From Achromobacter anxifer (GTDB lineage Bacteria > Pseudomonadota > Gammaproteobacteria > Burkholderiales > Burkholderiaceae_B), in NCBI RefSeq assembly GCF_903652925.1, contig NZ_CAHLAR010000009.1, positions 1 to 64,000 of the forward strand: DNA of 64,000 nt, written 5' to 3'. The position numbers and the translations under genes were made by a program. Positions 1 to 8,584 of this stretch are shown here, one piece after another. The notes beneath the pieces were generated by a model, which saw only the letters and a list, made by a program, of their open reading frames with translations, was not told where the DNA came from and searched no databases. Position 1 is the first letter of the stretch; every line of letters starts with the position of its first letter.

Positions 1-281
1 TTCTTAACCCCCGAAAGGGTCGAGTCATACGTCGCTACTCAAAGGAAGTGAGGTATGTGCTTAGACTTGACATCTAAGGTACTTCACTTCTAGTGAGCAC
101 TTGATTTCATTGTGCTTTGTGACCGAAGCCACTATGCACTCGCATCAAGCGCCCACACTTATCGGTTGTTTAATTGTTAAAGAGCGGTACTGCTAAATTC
201 TGTACTTCTTACTGCATCTTGCTACCAACTTCACGCTCCGTCGCCTTCGCGACATCGCCGTGTCAGCAGCAGAGAAACGAG
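1..281 (-). other. 5' leader of an rRNA operon (16S gene lies off the left edge)
   Basis: On the minus strand this stretch runs from a consensus sigma-70 promoter through an antitermination boxA and ends at the window edge in a sequence typical of the bases just before a betaproteobacterial 16S gene. No protein-coding signal was found; small reading frames here have no ribosome binding site. The rRNA gene itself is not in the window, so its identity as 16S rather than 23S is inferred from the promoter-then-boxA order. Confidence 0.7.
171..185 (-). promoter_or_regulatory. rRNA boxA antitermination element
   Basis: Read on the minus strand the site is GCTCTTTAACAATTA, which matches the bacterial rRNA boxA consensus (TGCTCTTTAACA). 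It lies about 90 nt downstream of the consensus promoter, the usual distance in rRNA leaders. NusB/S10 binding here is established for the family. Confidence 0.85.
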
Positions 282-310
282 ATTATGAAGAAGTTTTTAT
301 CGCTTGTCAA
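282..310 (-). promoter_or_regulatory. Proximal rRNA promoter, sigma-70
   Basis: On the minus strand a perfect -35 TTGACA (305-310) is followed by a 17-bp spacer and a -10 CATAAT (282-287, five of six consensus bases). The start would fall near 274. Strength and position fit a main rrn promoter. Confidence 0.8.
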
Positions 311-612
311 GTCGGCGTCACATCCATCGTTTCGCCTTCTTGCTTGCGACCTCCTCAGGCCCGCCTCTCCTTAGCAGCTATCGAAATATCAGGGTTAACC
401 CTAATTTTTCGGCAACTGCCAAGCCCAAGATATTAACACTATTTTTGCAGATTGCGCAACTGGCTTTTGCCTAACTTGCTGCAACCCATGCAACAACCGC
501 TTGGCTCTCATTTCTGATTTCCTTGCGGCAGACCGGCTTGGATGACCTTGCCTGACCTGTAGTGCTTGCTTGGCTTCGCCGTTCAAAACCGCCCGAACTG
601 CGAAGGAGCGAG

Positions 613-640
613 ACTATAGCACAAGTTTTTCGCCCGTCAC
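613..640 (-). promoter_or_regulatory. Possible distal rRNA promoter
   Basis: On the minus strand GTGACG (635-640, four of six), a 16-bp spacer and TATAGT (613-618) precede a GC-rich discriminator (CTCGC). A 16-bp spacer and GC-rich discriminator are typical of stringently controlled rrn P1 promoters. It lies about 330 bp upstream of the proximal promoter. The sequence 311-612 between the two holds no gene. Confidence 0.45.
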
Positions 641-709
641 GCGTCGGAGCCAAGAATTTCTTGAATTTCCTCATGCCGGCGTCCGGGCGGGGAAGCCGCG
701 AAAGACGAC

Positions 710-753
710 GGCCCCGGTCTCTCTATATATAGCGATATAGAAAGAACGGGGCC
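710..753 (-). terminator. Long imperfect hairpin after the DUF1127-type gene
   Basis: An outer GGCCCCG/CGGGGCC stem continues into an AT-rich inner stem, giving about 18 paired positions with two mismatches. There is no strong U-tract. It sits 20 nt past the stop codon of the small gene and before the rRNA promoters, so it probably separates the two transcripts. Confidence 0.5.
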
Positions 754-772
754 GACGCAGGCGGCGGGCCGC

Positions 773-1078
773 CTACCAGCGGATGTAGTCGGCGTCGCGG
801 AACCGCGCCAGGTCGCGCTTGACGGCGGCTTCGTTCAACAGCCAGGAGGGAGCGCCCAGGTCCTGCAGCATGTGCTCATCCAGGTCCGCCGCCAGTTTGC
901 GCATCCGCGCCTTGTTGCGGCGCTGGCGCAAGGCCTCGAAGAGCGTCGCGATGAGGCTGCGGCGGGGAGCAGCGAACTCGACGGCCGGCGCCGCGTCAGG
1001 CTTGGGCGTGGATTGCTGCCGCTCCCTGGGCACAGCCACTAGGGCCGGGGAAGATGAGGTGCAAAGCTGTGCAGACAT
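773..1078 (-). CDS. DUF1127/YjiS-like small basic protein
   Basis: A 101-residue protein of unknown biochemical role. The C-terminal half carries the DUF1127-like pattern: an arginine-rich helix (RQRRNKARMRKLAADLDEHM) followed by LQDLGAP and a terminal aspartate-rich segment. The N-terminal half is proline/alanine-rich and probably disordered. The start at 1078 is chosen because GGAG lies a few bases upstream; an ATG eight codons earlier has no such site. The gene is divergent from a LysR regulator 123 bp away, a pairing common in proteobacteria, which suggests that regulator controls it. Members of this family in other bacteria affect phosphate, RNA and stress responses, but nothing in the sequence fixes a role here. 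Confidence 0.75.
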   Translation of the reverse strand: MSAQLCTSSSPALVAVPRERQQSTPKPDAAPAVEFAAPRRSLIATLFEALRQRRNKARMRKLAADLDEHMLQDLGAPSWLLNEAAVKRDLARFRDADYIRW

Positions 1079-1201
1079 GATGGGCTCCAGGTGTTTATGC
1101 ACTTTGGTAAGCGTATTCGCCCAATGCTTGCCTGAAAATCGAATTGTTCTGGGGTTATCGGTAAGCTATGATGACCAATCACCTAAACTCCGGTTCCTGC
1201 C

Positions 1202-2131
1202 ATGCGCCTGCCCTTGAGTACTCTCCCCGCTTTCCGCGCCGTGGCCGAGCTGCAGAATCTGCGCGCGGCAGCTGAACGGCTGCACCTGACGCATAGCGCC
1301 GTCAGCCAGCAGATCAAGGTGCTGGAAACCCAGCTCGGCTTTCCCTTGTTCGAGCGTAGCGGCCGCGGCATCGTGCTGAATACCGCTGGAGCCGCGTTGT
1401 TGTGCAGCGTGCAAGGCGCGATGGCCTTGCTGGATGAAGGAACGATGGCGGCGTCGGCCGCGGCCACCGGCAGCGAGCAACGCCTGCGCGTGTCGGTGCT
1501 GCCCTCCTTCGCCCAGCGCTGGCTGCTGCCGCGCATGGCGCGGTGGCGCGCCCGCAATCCGGGTTTGACGCTGGAGATAGAGACTTCGCAGCAACTGGTG
1601 GATCTGCTGCGCGACGGCTTCCACGCCGCCCTGCGCTTCGGACGCGGCCCCTGGGCGGGCGTGGAATCGGAACCCCTGTTCGATACCCCCTTGCCGCTGA
1701 TCGTCCTGGCGTCGCCGGAGACGGCGGCCGCGCTGCCCGACAACACGCCCGAGACCCTGTCGCGCCAACCCCTGCTGGGCGAGCGCGAACTATGGCAATA
1801 CTGGTTCAACGCCGCAGGCCTGAATACGCCGGTCAACCCGGTGGCGTCGTTCAACGATGCGGGCATGATGATGCAGGCGGCCGAGCAAGGACTGGGCATC
1901 ACCCTGGGCCGCCAGCTGCTGGCCGCGGACGCGTTGTGCGCGGGCCGGCTGGTGCAGGTGTCGCCGGTCAGCATCGAATATGAACAAGCGCAGACCTATC
2001 ACTTGGTCTACCGGCCCAGCCTGCGCGATTGGGCGCCCCTGGTCGAGTTGAAACAGTGGCTGCGCGACGAGCTGGAGATGTCGCGCCACAACCTGACCGC
2101 GCCCCCGTCCGATTCCTGCAAGGATCAATAG
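1202..2131 (+). CDS. LysR-family transcriptional regulator, GcvA type
   Basis: A 309-residue regulator. The N-terminal winged helix (residues about 5-64) contains the recognition segment AERLHLTHSAVSQQIKVLE and the phrase LFERSGRGIVLNTAG seen in GcvA-like members. The rest is the periplasmic-binding-like effector domain, ending in a polar tail. It is divergently transcribed from the DUF1127-type gene. GcvA-like regulators often control the divergent neighbour and themselves. No effector can be assigned from sequence. Confidence 0.9.
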   Translation: MRLPLSTLPAFRAVAELQNLRAAAERLHLTHSAVSQQIKVLETQLGFPLFERSGRGIVLNTAGAALLCSVQGAMALLDEGTMAASAAATGSEQRLRVSVLPSFAQRWLLPRMARWRARNPGLTLEIETSQQLVDLLRDGFHAALRFGRGPWAGVESEPLFDTPLPLIVLASPETAAALPDNTPETLSRQPLLGERELWQYWFNAAGLNTPVNPVASFNDAGMMMQAAEQGLGITLGRQLLAADALCAGRLVQVSPVSIEYEQAQTYHLVYRPSLRDWAPLVELKQWLRDELEMSRHNLTAPPSDSCKDQ

Positions 2132-2134
2132 GCG

Positions 2135-2168
2135 AAAAAAAAGGTAAAGCAGCCAGAGCTCCTTTACC
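2135..2168 (-). terminator. Intrinsic terminator for the CoA-transferase gene
   Basis: On the minus strand GGTAAAG and CTTTACC (2162-2168 and 2143-2149) form a 7-bp stem extended by AGC/GCT, followed by eight U residues (2135-2142). It lies about 115 nt past the CoA-transferase stop codon, in the convergent gap with the LysR gene. Confidence 0.75.
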
Positions 2169-2281
2169 CCTACCAAATCGCGGCGCCCTGCGGAAACCAC
2201 GATCCGCAGACCGGAATCCGCTACGCACGGATGAACCGGCAGGCGCCGCGGCGGCGGCAGCCACAGTTCGCGGGAGGCCTC

Positions 2282-3799
2282 TCAGGCCACCTTGCGCGCA
2301 GCCGGTTTGGCCGGCCGCATCGTATCGGTTTCGTTGAAGCGCTGATGCCAGGAGAACGCTTCCTCCAGCAGATGCGGGGTCTGCCCGCCGCGCTCGCAAG
2401 CCCGGTCGAAATAGTCCTGCAAGGCCTCGCGGTACGACGGGTGCACGCAATGCTGGATGACGGCGCGGGCGCGCTCGCGCGGGGCCAGGCCGCGCAGGTC
2501 CGCCAGGCCGCATTCCGTGACCAGCACGTCCACGTCGTGCTCGGTGTGATCCACATGGGACACCATGGGCACCACGCTGGAGATGTCGCCGTTCTTGGCC
2601 ATGGACTTGGACACGAAGATCGCCAGGTGCGCATTGCGCGCGAAATCCCCCGATCCGCCGATGCCGTTCATCATGTGCGTGCCGCCCACGTGCGTGGAGT
2701 TCACATTGCCGTAGATGTCGAATTCCAGCGCCGTGTTGATGGCGATGATGCCCAGGCGGCGGACAATCTCGGGCGCATTGCTGATCTCCTGCGGACGCAG
2801 CACGATGCGTTCGCGGTAGTGCTCCATATTGGCCAGGATCTTTTCATAGACCGGCTTGGACACCGTGATGGACGAAGCGGACGCGAACGCCAGCTTGCCC
2901 TGGTCCAGCAGCTCGATCGCGCTGTCCTGCAGCACTTCGGAGTACATCGTCAGGTTCTCGAAGCTGGACGACTCGAAGCCGTGCAGCACCGCGTTGGCGA
3001 TGGTGCCGATGCCTGCCTGCAGCGGCAGCAGCTCGTTCGTCAGGCGGCCTGCGTCGACCTCGCGCCGAAGGAAGGCGTTGATGTGGCCGGCGATGGCATT
3101 GGTTTCCTCATCGGGCGGCAAGGCATTGGACGGGCTGTCCGGCTCCTGCGTGATGACGATGGCTGCGATCTTGGACGGGTCCACTTCGATGAACGTCTGG
3201 CCGATGCGCTGGTCCGCCGACACCAGGCCGATGGGCTTGCGCGCCGGCCGGTCGCCGGGCACGTAGATGTCGTGCAGGCCTTCGATGGCGGCCGGCACGC
3301 TCATGTTCAGTTCGACGATGATCTTGTCCGCCTGCTGCGCAAAGGAAGCGGAATTTCCCACCGACATCGTCGGCACGATGGAGCCGGTCTCGGTGATGGC
3401 GGCAGCCTCGATGATGGCCACGTTGATCGGACCGATGTGGCCGGCGCGCAATTGCTCGACAGTCTCGGACAGATGCTGGTCGATGAAGGCGATCTCGCCC
3501 TGGTTGATCTTGCGCCGCAGGGTCGTGTCAACCTGGAACGGCATGCGGCGCGCCAGCGCGTTGGCCTGAGCCAGCATCTTGTCCGTGTCGTGGCCCAGCG
3601 AGGCGCCGGTGATCAGCGTGATGGAGAACGGCTCGCGCTCGGCGCGGGCCGCCAGCGCCGCCGGCACCGATTTACAGTCGCCCGCGCGGGTGAAACCGCT
3701 CATGCCGACGGTCATGCCGTCCTGAACCAGCAAGGCCGCCTGATCGGCGGAAGTGATCTTGGCGCGCAGCCCAGGGTGGCGGATACGGTCGAGATGCAT
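2282..3799 (-). CDS. Acetyl-CoA hydrolase/transferase family, succinate:acetate CoA-transferase
   Basis: A 505-residue cytoplasmic enzyme of the class I CoA-transferase family, full length. It is expected to move CoA between short-chain acids such as acetate, succinate or propionate through a glutamyl-CoA thioester. The sequence shows the family phrase MYSEVLQD with the probable catalytic Glu288, and the glycine loop GGSGDF at 381-386 that closes over the CoA-ester. The ATG at 3799 is preceded by GGAG. It is divergent from a LysR regulator, and the 242-bp gap holds a palindrome of LysR type and a leader hairpin, so regulation by that protein is likely. Preferred acid substrate cannot be read from sequence. 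Confidence 0.9.
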   Translation of the reverse strand: MHLDRIRHPGLRAKITSADQAALLVQDGMTVGMSGFTRAGDCKSVPAALAARAEREPFSITLITGASLGHDTDKMLAQANALARRMPFQVDTTLRRKINQGEIAFIDQHLSETVEQLRAGHIGPINVAIIEAAAITETGSIVPTMSVGNSASFAQQADKIIVELNMSVPAAIEGLHDIYVPGDRPARKPIGLVSADQRIGQTFIEVDPSKIAAIVITQEPDSPSNALPPDEETNAIAGHINAFLRREVDAGRLTNELLPLQAGIGTIANAVLHGFESSSFENLTMYSEVLQDSAIELLDQGKLAFASASSITVSKPVYEKILANMEHYRERIVLRPQEISNAPEIVRRLGIIAINTALEFDIYGNVNSTHVGGTHMMNGIGGSGDFARNAHLAIFVSKSMAKNGDISSVVPMVSHVDHTEHDVDVLVTECGLADLRGLAPRERARAVIQHCVHPSYREALQDYFDRACERGGQTPHLLEEAFSWHQRFNETDTMRPAKPAARKVA

Positions 3800-3891
3800 G
3801 GTGTCTCCAGAATTAAGGGCCTATGGCCAGCGGCGGGGCGCGGCGTCGCCGCCTTGGCGCCCAGGCGCCGTCTGACGCGGCGTTTCCCGAG

Positions 3892-3923
3892 GTTCCCTGG
3901 CCGCGACTTGGCTGCCAGGGAAC
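3892..3923 (-). promoter_or_regulatory. Perfect 9-bp inverted repeat in the CoA-transferase leader
   Basis: GTTCCCTGG and CCAGGGAAC are separated by 14 bp. A possible minus-strand -10 TATACT lies just upstream at 3935-3940, so the repeat would fold at the extreme 5' end of the mRNA, where it could stabilise the transcript or bind a regulator. Confidence 0.4.
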
Positions 3924-3963
3924 GAATTTTCGGCAGTATAGGAAGGCCGGCTCAAATCTCGTA

Positions 3964-3978
3964 ATGACTTAAAATCAT
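3964..3978. promoter_or_regulatory. Candidate LysR binding palindrome
   Basis: ATGACTTAAAATCAT is an AT-rich imperfect palindrome with the T-N11-A layout of LysR boxes. It lies 64 bp before the LysR start and 24 bp upstream of the possible -10 of the CoA-transferase, the usual place for joint autoregulation and activation. Confidence 0.5.
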
Positions 3979-4041
3979 CCAAACCAGTCGCTTTTTTCAT
4001 CGTTTGAATGTTCTGCGCGTTGCGCAAGGAAATCCCGGTCC

Positions 4042-4962
4042 ATGGACGTGCGCGCATTGCGGTACTTCGTCGAAACCGTCAGGCACGCCAGCTTCACGCA
4101 GGCGGCCAAGGCGCTCTTCGTCACGCAGTCGACGGTGAGCAAGATGATCCGCCAGCTGGAAGAAGAAGCCGGCACGCCGCTGCTGATCCGCGACGGCCAC
4201 ACGGCCCGCCCCACCGACACCGGCCGGGTCATGTACCAGCGCGGCCTGCAAGTGCTGGAAACGATGCGCCAGCTGCAGGAAGAATTGCGCCAGACCGCGG
4301 ACCTGCGCCGCGGCGCGCTGGAGGTCGGCATTCCGCCCATGATCAATCTGCTGTTCACGCCGGTGGTCAAGCGCTTCCGCGAGCTGCACCCGGACATCCA
4401 CCTGACCCTGCGCGAAGGTACCGGCCAGGCGGTGGAAGGCCTGGTCGCAAGCGGCGAGCTGGAACTGGGCGCGACCATCCTGCCCGTGGCGCCGGACAGC
4501 GGCCTGGCCGTCCAGCCTTTCGGCAGCTACCCGATCTGGGTGATAGGCCCGCCCGACGCGCCCTGGGCCGGCAAGACCTCGCTGCCGCTCGCCGCCCTGC
4601 GCGACGCGCGGCTATTGATACCCACGGACGACTTCGCCATGACGCGCCGCCTGCGGCAGGCCTTTGCCGACGCCGGCTTCCAGCCCGGCATCGCGGCCCA
4701 GAGCGCGCACTGGGACTTCCTGGTGGCGATGGCCTCCGCCGGCCTGGGCGTGGCGCTGCTGCCCGAACCCCTGATGCAGCGCATGAAGACGCGCGGCCTG
4801 AGCACGGCGAAGCTCGCCAAGTCGGGCATGCAGTGGGAAGTCGGCCATATATGGCAGCAGTCCGGCTACCTGTCCTATGCCGCCCGAGCCTGGCTGGACG
4901 TGTGCGACGCCGTGCTGGGCAAGCCGAAAAAAGGCCCGCAACGCGGCGCCCTGCCAGCCTGA
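4042..4962 (+). CDS. LysR-family transcriptional regulator
   Basis: A 306-residue regulator with an N-terminal winged helix (residues 1-60, containing QAAKALFVTQSTVSKMIRQLEEE) and a ligand-binding domain of normal length. It is divergent from the CoA-transferase gene, so control of short-chain acid activation is likely. The last 15 residues are basic and proline/glycine-rich. The stop codon region resembles the units of a tandem repeat array that follows. Confidence 0.88.
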   Translation: MDVRALRYFVETVRHASFTQAAKALFVTQSTVSKMIRQLEEEAGTPLLIRDGHTARPTDTGRVMYQRGLQVLETMRQLQEELRQTADLRRGALEVGIPPMINLLFTPVVKRFRELHPDIHLTLREGTGQAVEGLVASGELELGATILPVAPDSGLAVQPFGSYPIWVIGPPDAPWAGKTSLPLAALRDARLLIPTDDFAMTRRLRQAFADAGFQPGIAAQSAHWDFLVAMASAGLGVALLPEPLMQRMKTRGLSTAKLAKSGMQWEVGHIWQQSGYLSYAARAWLDVCDAVLGKPKKGPQRGALPA

Positions 4963-5112
4963 GCTGCAGCCAGAGCCGGCCAGCGTTGCTACCAAGACCG
5001 GCCTGAGCCGCTGCCAGACTGGGTTCCTTCCAGACCGGGTTCCTTCCAGACTGAGTTCCTTCCGGACTGAGCTTCTTCCCAGACCCAGTTCCTTCCAGAC
5101 TGAGTTGCTTCC
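4960..5112. repeat. 16-bp tandem array after the LysR stop codon
   Basis: Six well-preserved units at 5016-5112 (five of 16 bp, one of 17), consensus AGACTGAGTTCCTTCC. The sequence starting at the LysR stop codon (TGAGCTGCAGCCAGAG, 4960-4975) matches the phase-shifted consensus TGAGTTCCTTCCAGAC at 11 of 16 positions, and another degenerate unit begins near 5003, so the array may have grown from the gene end. The period is not a multiple of three. The remaining gap to 5336 shows nothing else clear. Confidence 0.85.
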
Positions 5113-5336
5113 AAACGTTGGCCTCGTAAACTTGGTTTGCGGGCAAACCCGGTCGCTGGACCGGAGACCAGGCCCTGCCGCCTATCCGACCCTGTTTCTC
5201 CCCCCCCGGTCCGCGCGGTCTCCCCAAGGCTCGCGGCGTCCTCGAAAAAGGGGGCCACAGCGCTCGTTTTTGTTGCAACGGACAGGGCGGCGGCTTGCTA
5301 TGCTCCCGCCTCGATGCGAGCCACTCGCCCTGAAAC

Positions 5337-7742
5337 ATGACACAGACTTTCCTTCCCCTGCCCGCGCGCGACCGCCGCGCGCGCCACTCCGTTTTCGTGG
5401 CGTTGCTGGCGGCGCTGCTGCTGGCGCTGTTCCTGCTGCCGGCCCACGCCGCGGCGCCCCCCACACCCGCCGACACGGAAGCCACGCTGGCCGCCGCGCG
5501 CAAGCAGATCGACGACATCCGCAAGCGGGTCGCCGACGAAACCGATGACGCCACCCTGGTCAAGCAGCGCGGCGACGCGTTGGACATCCAGTCCAAGGCC
5601 GACGCGGCGGCCGAGGCCCTGACTCCGCAGTTGTCCAGCGTGACGGCCCGGCTGAGCGAACTGGGTTCGCCGCCGGAAGGCGTCAAGGAAGCGCTCGACG
5701 TGGCGGCCCAGCGCATGCAGCTGGAAAAGAACAGCCGGGCGCTGGACGCCCAGATCAAGCTGGCCAGGCTGCTGTCCGTGGATGCCGGCCAGACCGCCGA
5801 ACAGATTTCGGCGCAACGGCGCACGCAGTTCCAGGCGCGCCTGGGCGAACGGCGCGACTCATTCCTGTCCGACCAATTCTGGACCGAGTTCCGCGAGGAA
5901 TTCCCGCGCGACCTGGAGCGCCTGGAAGTCCTGCGTGACGACCTGTCCACCGCCGTCGGGCAAACGCCCAAATGGGGCTGGCTGCTGCTGGGCTCCGCGA
6001 TCGCGCTGGCGATCGCCCTGCGCGTGGCCATCGGCCGGATCCTGCTGCGAGTGACGGCCACCCGGGTCCCGCCCGGACGCCTGCGCCGCTCCTTCCTGGC
6101 AGTCACGCACCTGGTCCTGGCCGTGGCCACGCCCGGCGTCATCGCGCTGCTGATCCACATGGGGCTGGACTGGAATTCCCAGCTCAGCGACAACACCTCG
6201 TCGCTGCTGGCGAACCTGGTCGCCACGGTCTGTTTCGGCGGCTATGTGTCCGGACTGGGCTATGCGCTGCTGTCCGCGAACCGGCCGTCGTGGCGCCTGC
6301 CGCCCATCAGCGACGCGGTAGCGACGCGCCTGCGCTGGCTGCCCGGCGTGCTGGGCGTACTGGTGGTGATGATCTGGCTGGCCGAGCGCCTGCCGGTGCT
6401 GCTGAACGCCAGCCTGACCACCACCATCACGCTGACCGGCATCGTCGCCGTCCTGACGATGGCGACGCTGGGCGCGGTGCTGGCCATCAGCCGCCGGCTG
6501 CGGCGCCAGGCCATGCAGGAGAACGACGCGCCGATCCCTTTCTGGGTGTCCTTGCTGCTGGGCGCGGTCTGGACCGTGCTGATCCTGAGCCTGGCCAGCC
6601 TGCTGGCCGGCTACGTGGCCTTCGGCAGCTTCCTGGTCAAGCAGGTACTGTGGGTGCTGATCGTGCTGGCGTCCGCCTATCTGCTGTCCACGCTGATCGA
6701 GGATGGCTTCAGCACGCTGCTGGGCACCTCGCACCGCGACGGCGGCGACCACGAAGCGCCCAGCATGCGCGACCAGGCGGCCGTGCTGCTGTCCGGCGTG
6801 GGCCGGGTGGCCGTCGGCCTGCTGGCTGTCATCCTGCTGCTGGCGCCCTTCGGCGAAGCGCCGATGGACCTGCTGCAGCGCTTCGACCAGCTGCGCAAGG
6901 GCCTGGCGATCGGCGAGGCCCAGATCCGTCCGGGCGCCGTGCTGCAGGCGCTGATGGTGCTGGCGCTGTCGCTGCTCGCGGTAAAGATGCTCAAGCGCTG
7001 GCTGTCCAACCGCTACCTGCCCACGACCGAGCTGGACCCCGGCATGCAGCTGTCGGCCGCCACGCTGTTCGGCTATGCCGGCTTCGTGATCGCGGTGGCG
7101 CTGTCGCTCTCGGCGGCGGGCATCGGCCTGGAACGCGTGGCCTGGATCGCGAGCGCGCTGTCCGTGGGTATCGGTTTCGGCCTGCAGGCGGTGGTGCAGA
7201 ACTTCGTCTCGGGCCTGATCCTGCTGGCGGAACGTCCCGTCAAGGTCGGCGACTGGGTTTCGCTGGGCGGCGTGGAAGGCGACATCCTGCGCATCAACGT
7301 CCGCGCCACGGAAATCCAGATGGGCGACCGCTCCACGGTGATCGTCCCGAACTCGGAGTTCGTCACCAAGACCGTGCGCAACGTGACCCGCTCGAATCCG
7401 CTTGGCCTGGTGCAGATCAAGCTGCCCATGCCGCTGTCCACCGACGCCGAGCAGGTGCGCGAACTGATCCTGCAGGCTTTCTCGGACCATGAGGACGTGC
7501 TGGACACGCCGGCGCCCAATGTGTTCCTGGACGGCATCGACGGCGGACACCTGATCTTCAACGCCAAGGGCTACGTCTCGTCGCCGCGCGCGGCCTATGG
7601 CGTGCGCAGCGCCCTGCTGTTCACCGTGCTCAAGCGCCTGCACGACGCCGGCCTGGAAGTATCGTCGCCGCCCACCATGCTGCTGGCCTCGGCGCCGCAG
7701 CCGGCGGCGCCCCTCGCGGTGGCGCCGCCCGCCCAGACCTAA
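5337..7742 (+). CDS. DUF3772-containing mechanosensitive channel of the MscS family
   Basis: An 801-residue inner-membrane channel expected to open under membrane tension and release solutes during hypo-osmotic shock. A signal peptide (cleavage near AHA-AAP, about residue 38) is followed by a periplasmic alpha-helical DUF3772 region to about 210, then about eight to ten transmembrane helices. The conserved MscS pore helix and beta-domain start appear as GFGLQAVVQNFVSGLILLAE followed by RPVKVGDWV, with VPNSEFVTKTVRN after it. The C-terminal alpha/beta domain ends in a proline/alanine tail. Large MscS relatives of this architecture are common in Burkholderiales. It appears monocistronic. Confidence 0.93.
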   Translation: MTQTFLPLPARDRRARHSVFVALLAALLLALFLLPAHAAAPPTPADTEATLAAARKQIDDIRKRVADETDDATLVKQRGDALDIQSKADAAAEALTPQLSSVTARLSELGSPPEGVKEALDVAAQRMQLEKNSRALDAQIKLARLLSVDAGQTAEQISAQRRTQFQARLGERRDSFLSDQFWTEFREEFPRDLERLEVLRDDLSTAVGQTPKWGWLLLGSAIALAIALRVAIGRILLRVTATRVPPGRLRRSFLAVTHLVLAVATPGVIALLIHMGLDWNSQLSDNTSSLLANLVATVCFGGYVSGLGYALLSANRPSWRLPPISDAVATRLRWLPGVLGVLVVMIWLAERLPVLLNASLTTTITLTGIVAVLTMATLGAVLAISRRLRRQAMQENDAPIPFWVSLLLGAVWTVLILSLASLLAGYVAFGSFLVKQVLWVLIVLASAYLLSTLIEDGFSTLLGTSHRDGGDHEAPSMRDQAAVLLSGVGRVAVGLLAVILLLAPFGEAPMDLLQRFDQLRKGLAIGEAQIRPGAVLQALMVLALSLLAVKMLKRWLSNRYLPTTELDPGMQLSAATLFGYAGFVIAVALSLSAAGIGLERVAWIASALSVGIGFGLQAVVQNFVSGLILLAERPVKVGDWVSLGGVEGDILRINVRATEIQMGDRSTVIVPNSEFVTKTVRNVTRSNPLGLVQIKLPMPLSTDAEQVRELILQAFSDHEDVLDTPAPNVFLDGIDGGHLIFNAKGYVSSPRAAYGVRSALLFTVLKRLHDAGLEVSSPPTMLLASAPQPAAPLAVAPPAQT

Positions 7743-7803
7743 ACGCCGCGCTTTCCGCCACGCCCGCGGCCCGCAGCAGGCGGACCGGGGCGCGCCGCCT
7801 TAA

Positions 7804-7874
7804 TCGGGCAAACTCAGCCGGGCAAACTCAGCCCGGCGAACCCAACCCGGCAAACTCAAGCCCTGCAAGTTCAG
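7804..7874. repeat. 14-15 bp tandem array containing a stop codon
   Basis: Five units read on the minus strand, consensus CTGAGTTTGCCCGG (four of 14 bp, one of 15). The first unit (7861-7874) contains the TGA stop of the secreted-protein gene at 7871-7873. The last coding codons (TACTCGCCGGG) also resemble the unit, so the array begins inside the gene. Confidence 0.85.
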
Positions 7875-8539
7875 CCCGGCGAGTACAGGTCGGCGTATGT
7901 CCGATTGCGCAGCGGCGGCACGGACAGCGCGGCGCTCTGCACGCTGCGCACCGGATAAGCCTGCGCCTCCGGCACAGGGGGTTGCGCCGGCGCCGGCCGG
8001 TCGGCCACGACCGGACCCGAAGGCGCCGTTTGCGCGACCGCGCTGCTGTCGAAACGATGGTCCGCCGTCGTCAAGGCGGGATTGGTGCACAGTCCCTGCG
8101 CCACCAGCGCCGCCTTGGTGCGGTCGTCGGTCTGGCACAGGATGTCGATGGCCGCGGTCTCCAGGCGGCGCGAACGATCCGCGTCCTTGGTCGATGCCGC
8201 CGCCTGCATGGTGCGTTCGAAGTTGCGCCGCAGGCTGCACTTCTGATCCTCGATCGGAATTGCGACGTTCATGCCGAAACCCACCACGGCGCCGCCGCCT
8301 CCCGCCGAGACCATGCAGCTGTCGGACGAAAAGGAACCGTAGAAACTCTGTCCGCCCAAGGGCGGCACGCTGCGCACCGTGCTGGTCCCGCTGTTGTTGG
8401 AGTTCAGCGTGATGCCCTGGTTGTTGCCGGCGTTGGTCGAACCCGATGACGCCGACGTCGTCGCGCTGGAACTGCTGGTCTGGGCGCTGGCGGAAAACGC
8501 AGCCAGCGACAGGGAAATGGCAAGCACTAAAGTCTTCAT
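7871..8539 (-). CDS. Secreted protein of unknown function, Ser/Gly-rich N-terminus
   Basis: A 222-residue protein with a clear signal peptide (MKTLVLAISLSLAAFSASAQ, cleavage after ASA). A low-complexity Ser/Thr/Asn stretch (mature residues about 1-35) is followed by a GGGGAVVGFGMNV segment, an IEDQKCSLRRNFERTMQAA helix and four cysteines in the mature chain that could pair in the periplasm. The C-terminal third is proline/alanine-rich. The ATG at 8539 has a GGGGGGA site upstream. It follows another secreted protein gene by 45 bp, so the two are probably one operon. I do not recognise a family with confidence. Confidence 0.75.
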   Translation of the reverse strand: MKTLVLAISLSLAAFSASAQTSSSSATTSASSGSTNAGNNQGITLNSNNSGTSTVRSVPPLGGQSFYGSFSSDSCMVSAGGGGAVVGFGMNVAIPIEDQKCSLRRNFERTMQAAASTKDADRSRRLETAAIDILCQTDDRTKAALVAQGLCTNPALTTADHRFDSSAVAQTAPSGPVVADRPAPAQPPVPEAQAYPVRSVQSAALSVPPLRNRTYADLYSPG

Positions 8540-8584
8540 GATGTCCCCCCACACCGGACGGCCGGGGCCGTCCGGTTCCTTGGG

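Noticed and set aside
174-674. Small reading frames in the rRNA leader
   Set aside because: They overlap the promoter and boxA, have no ribosome binding sites and no coding-like composition.
2231-3964. 577-codon plus-strand reading frame opposite the CoA-transferase gene
   Set aside because: It is the mirror of a clear conserved gene in GC-rich DNA; the translation has no recognisable domain.
4960-5112. CRISPR-like array
   Set aside because: Units are directly adjacent with no unique spacers, and no cas genes are present anywhere in the window.
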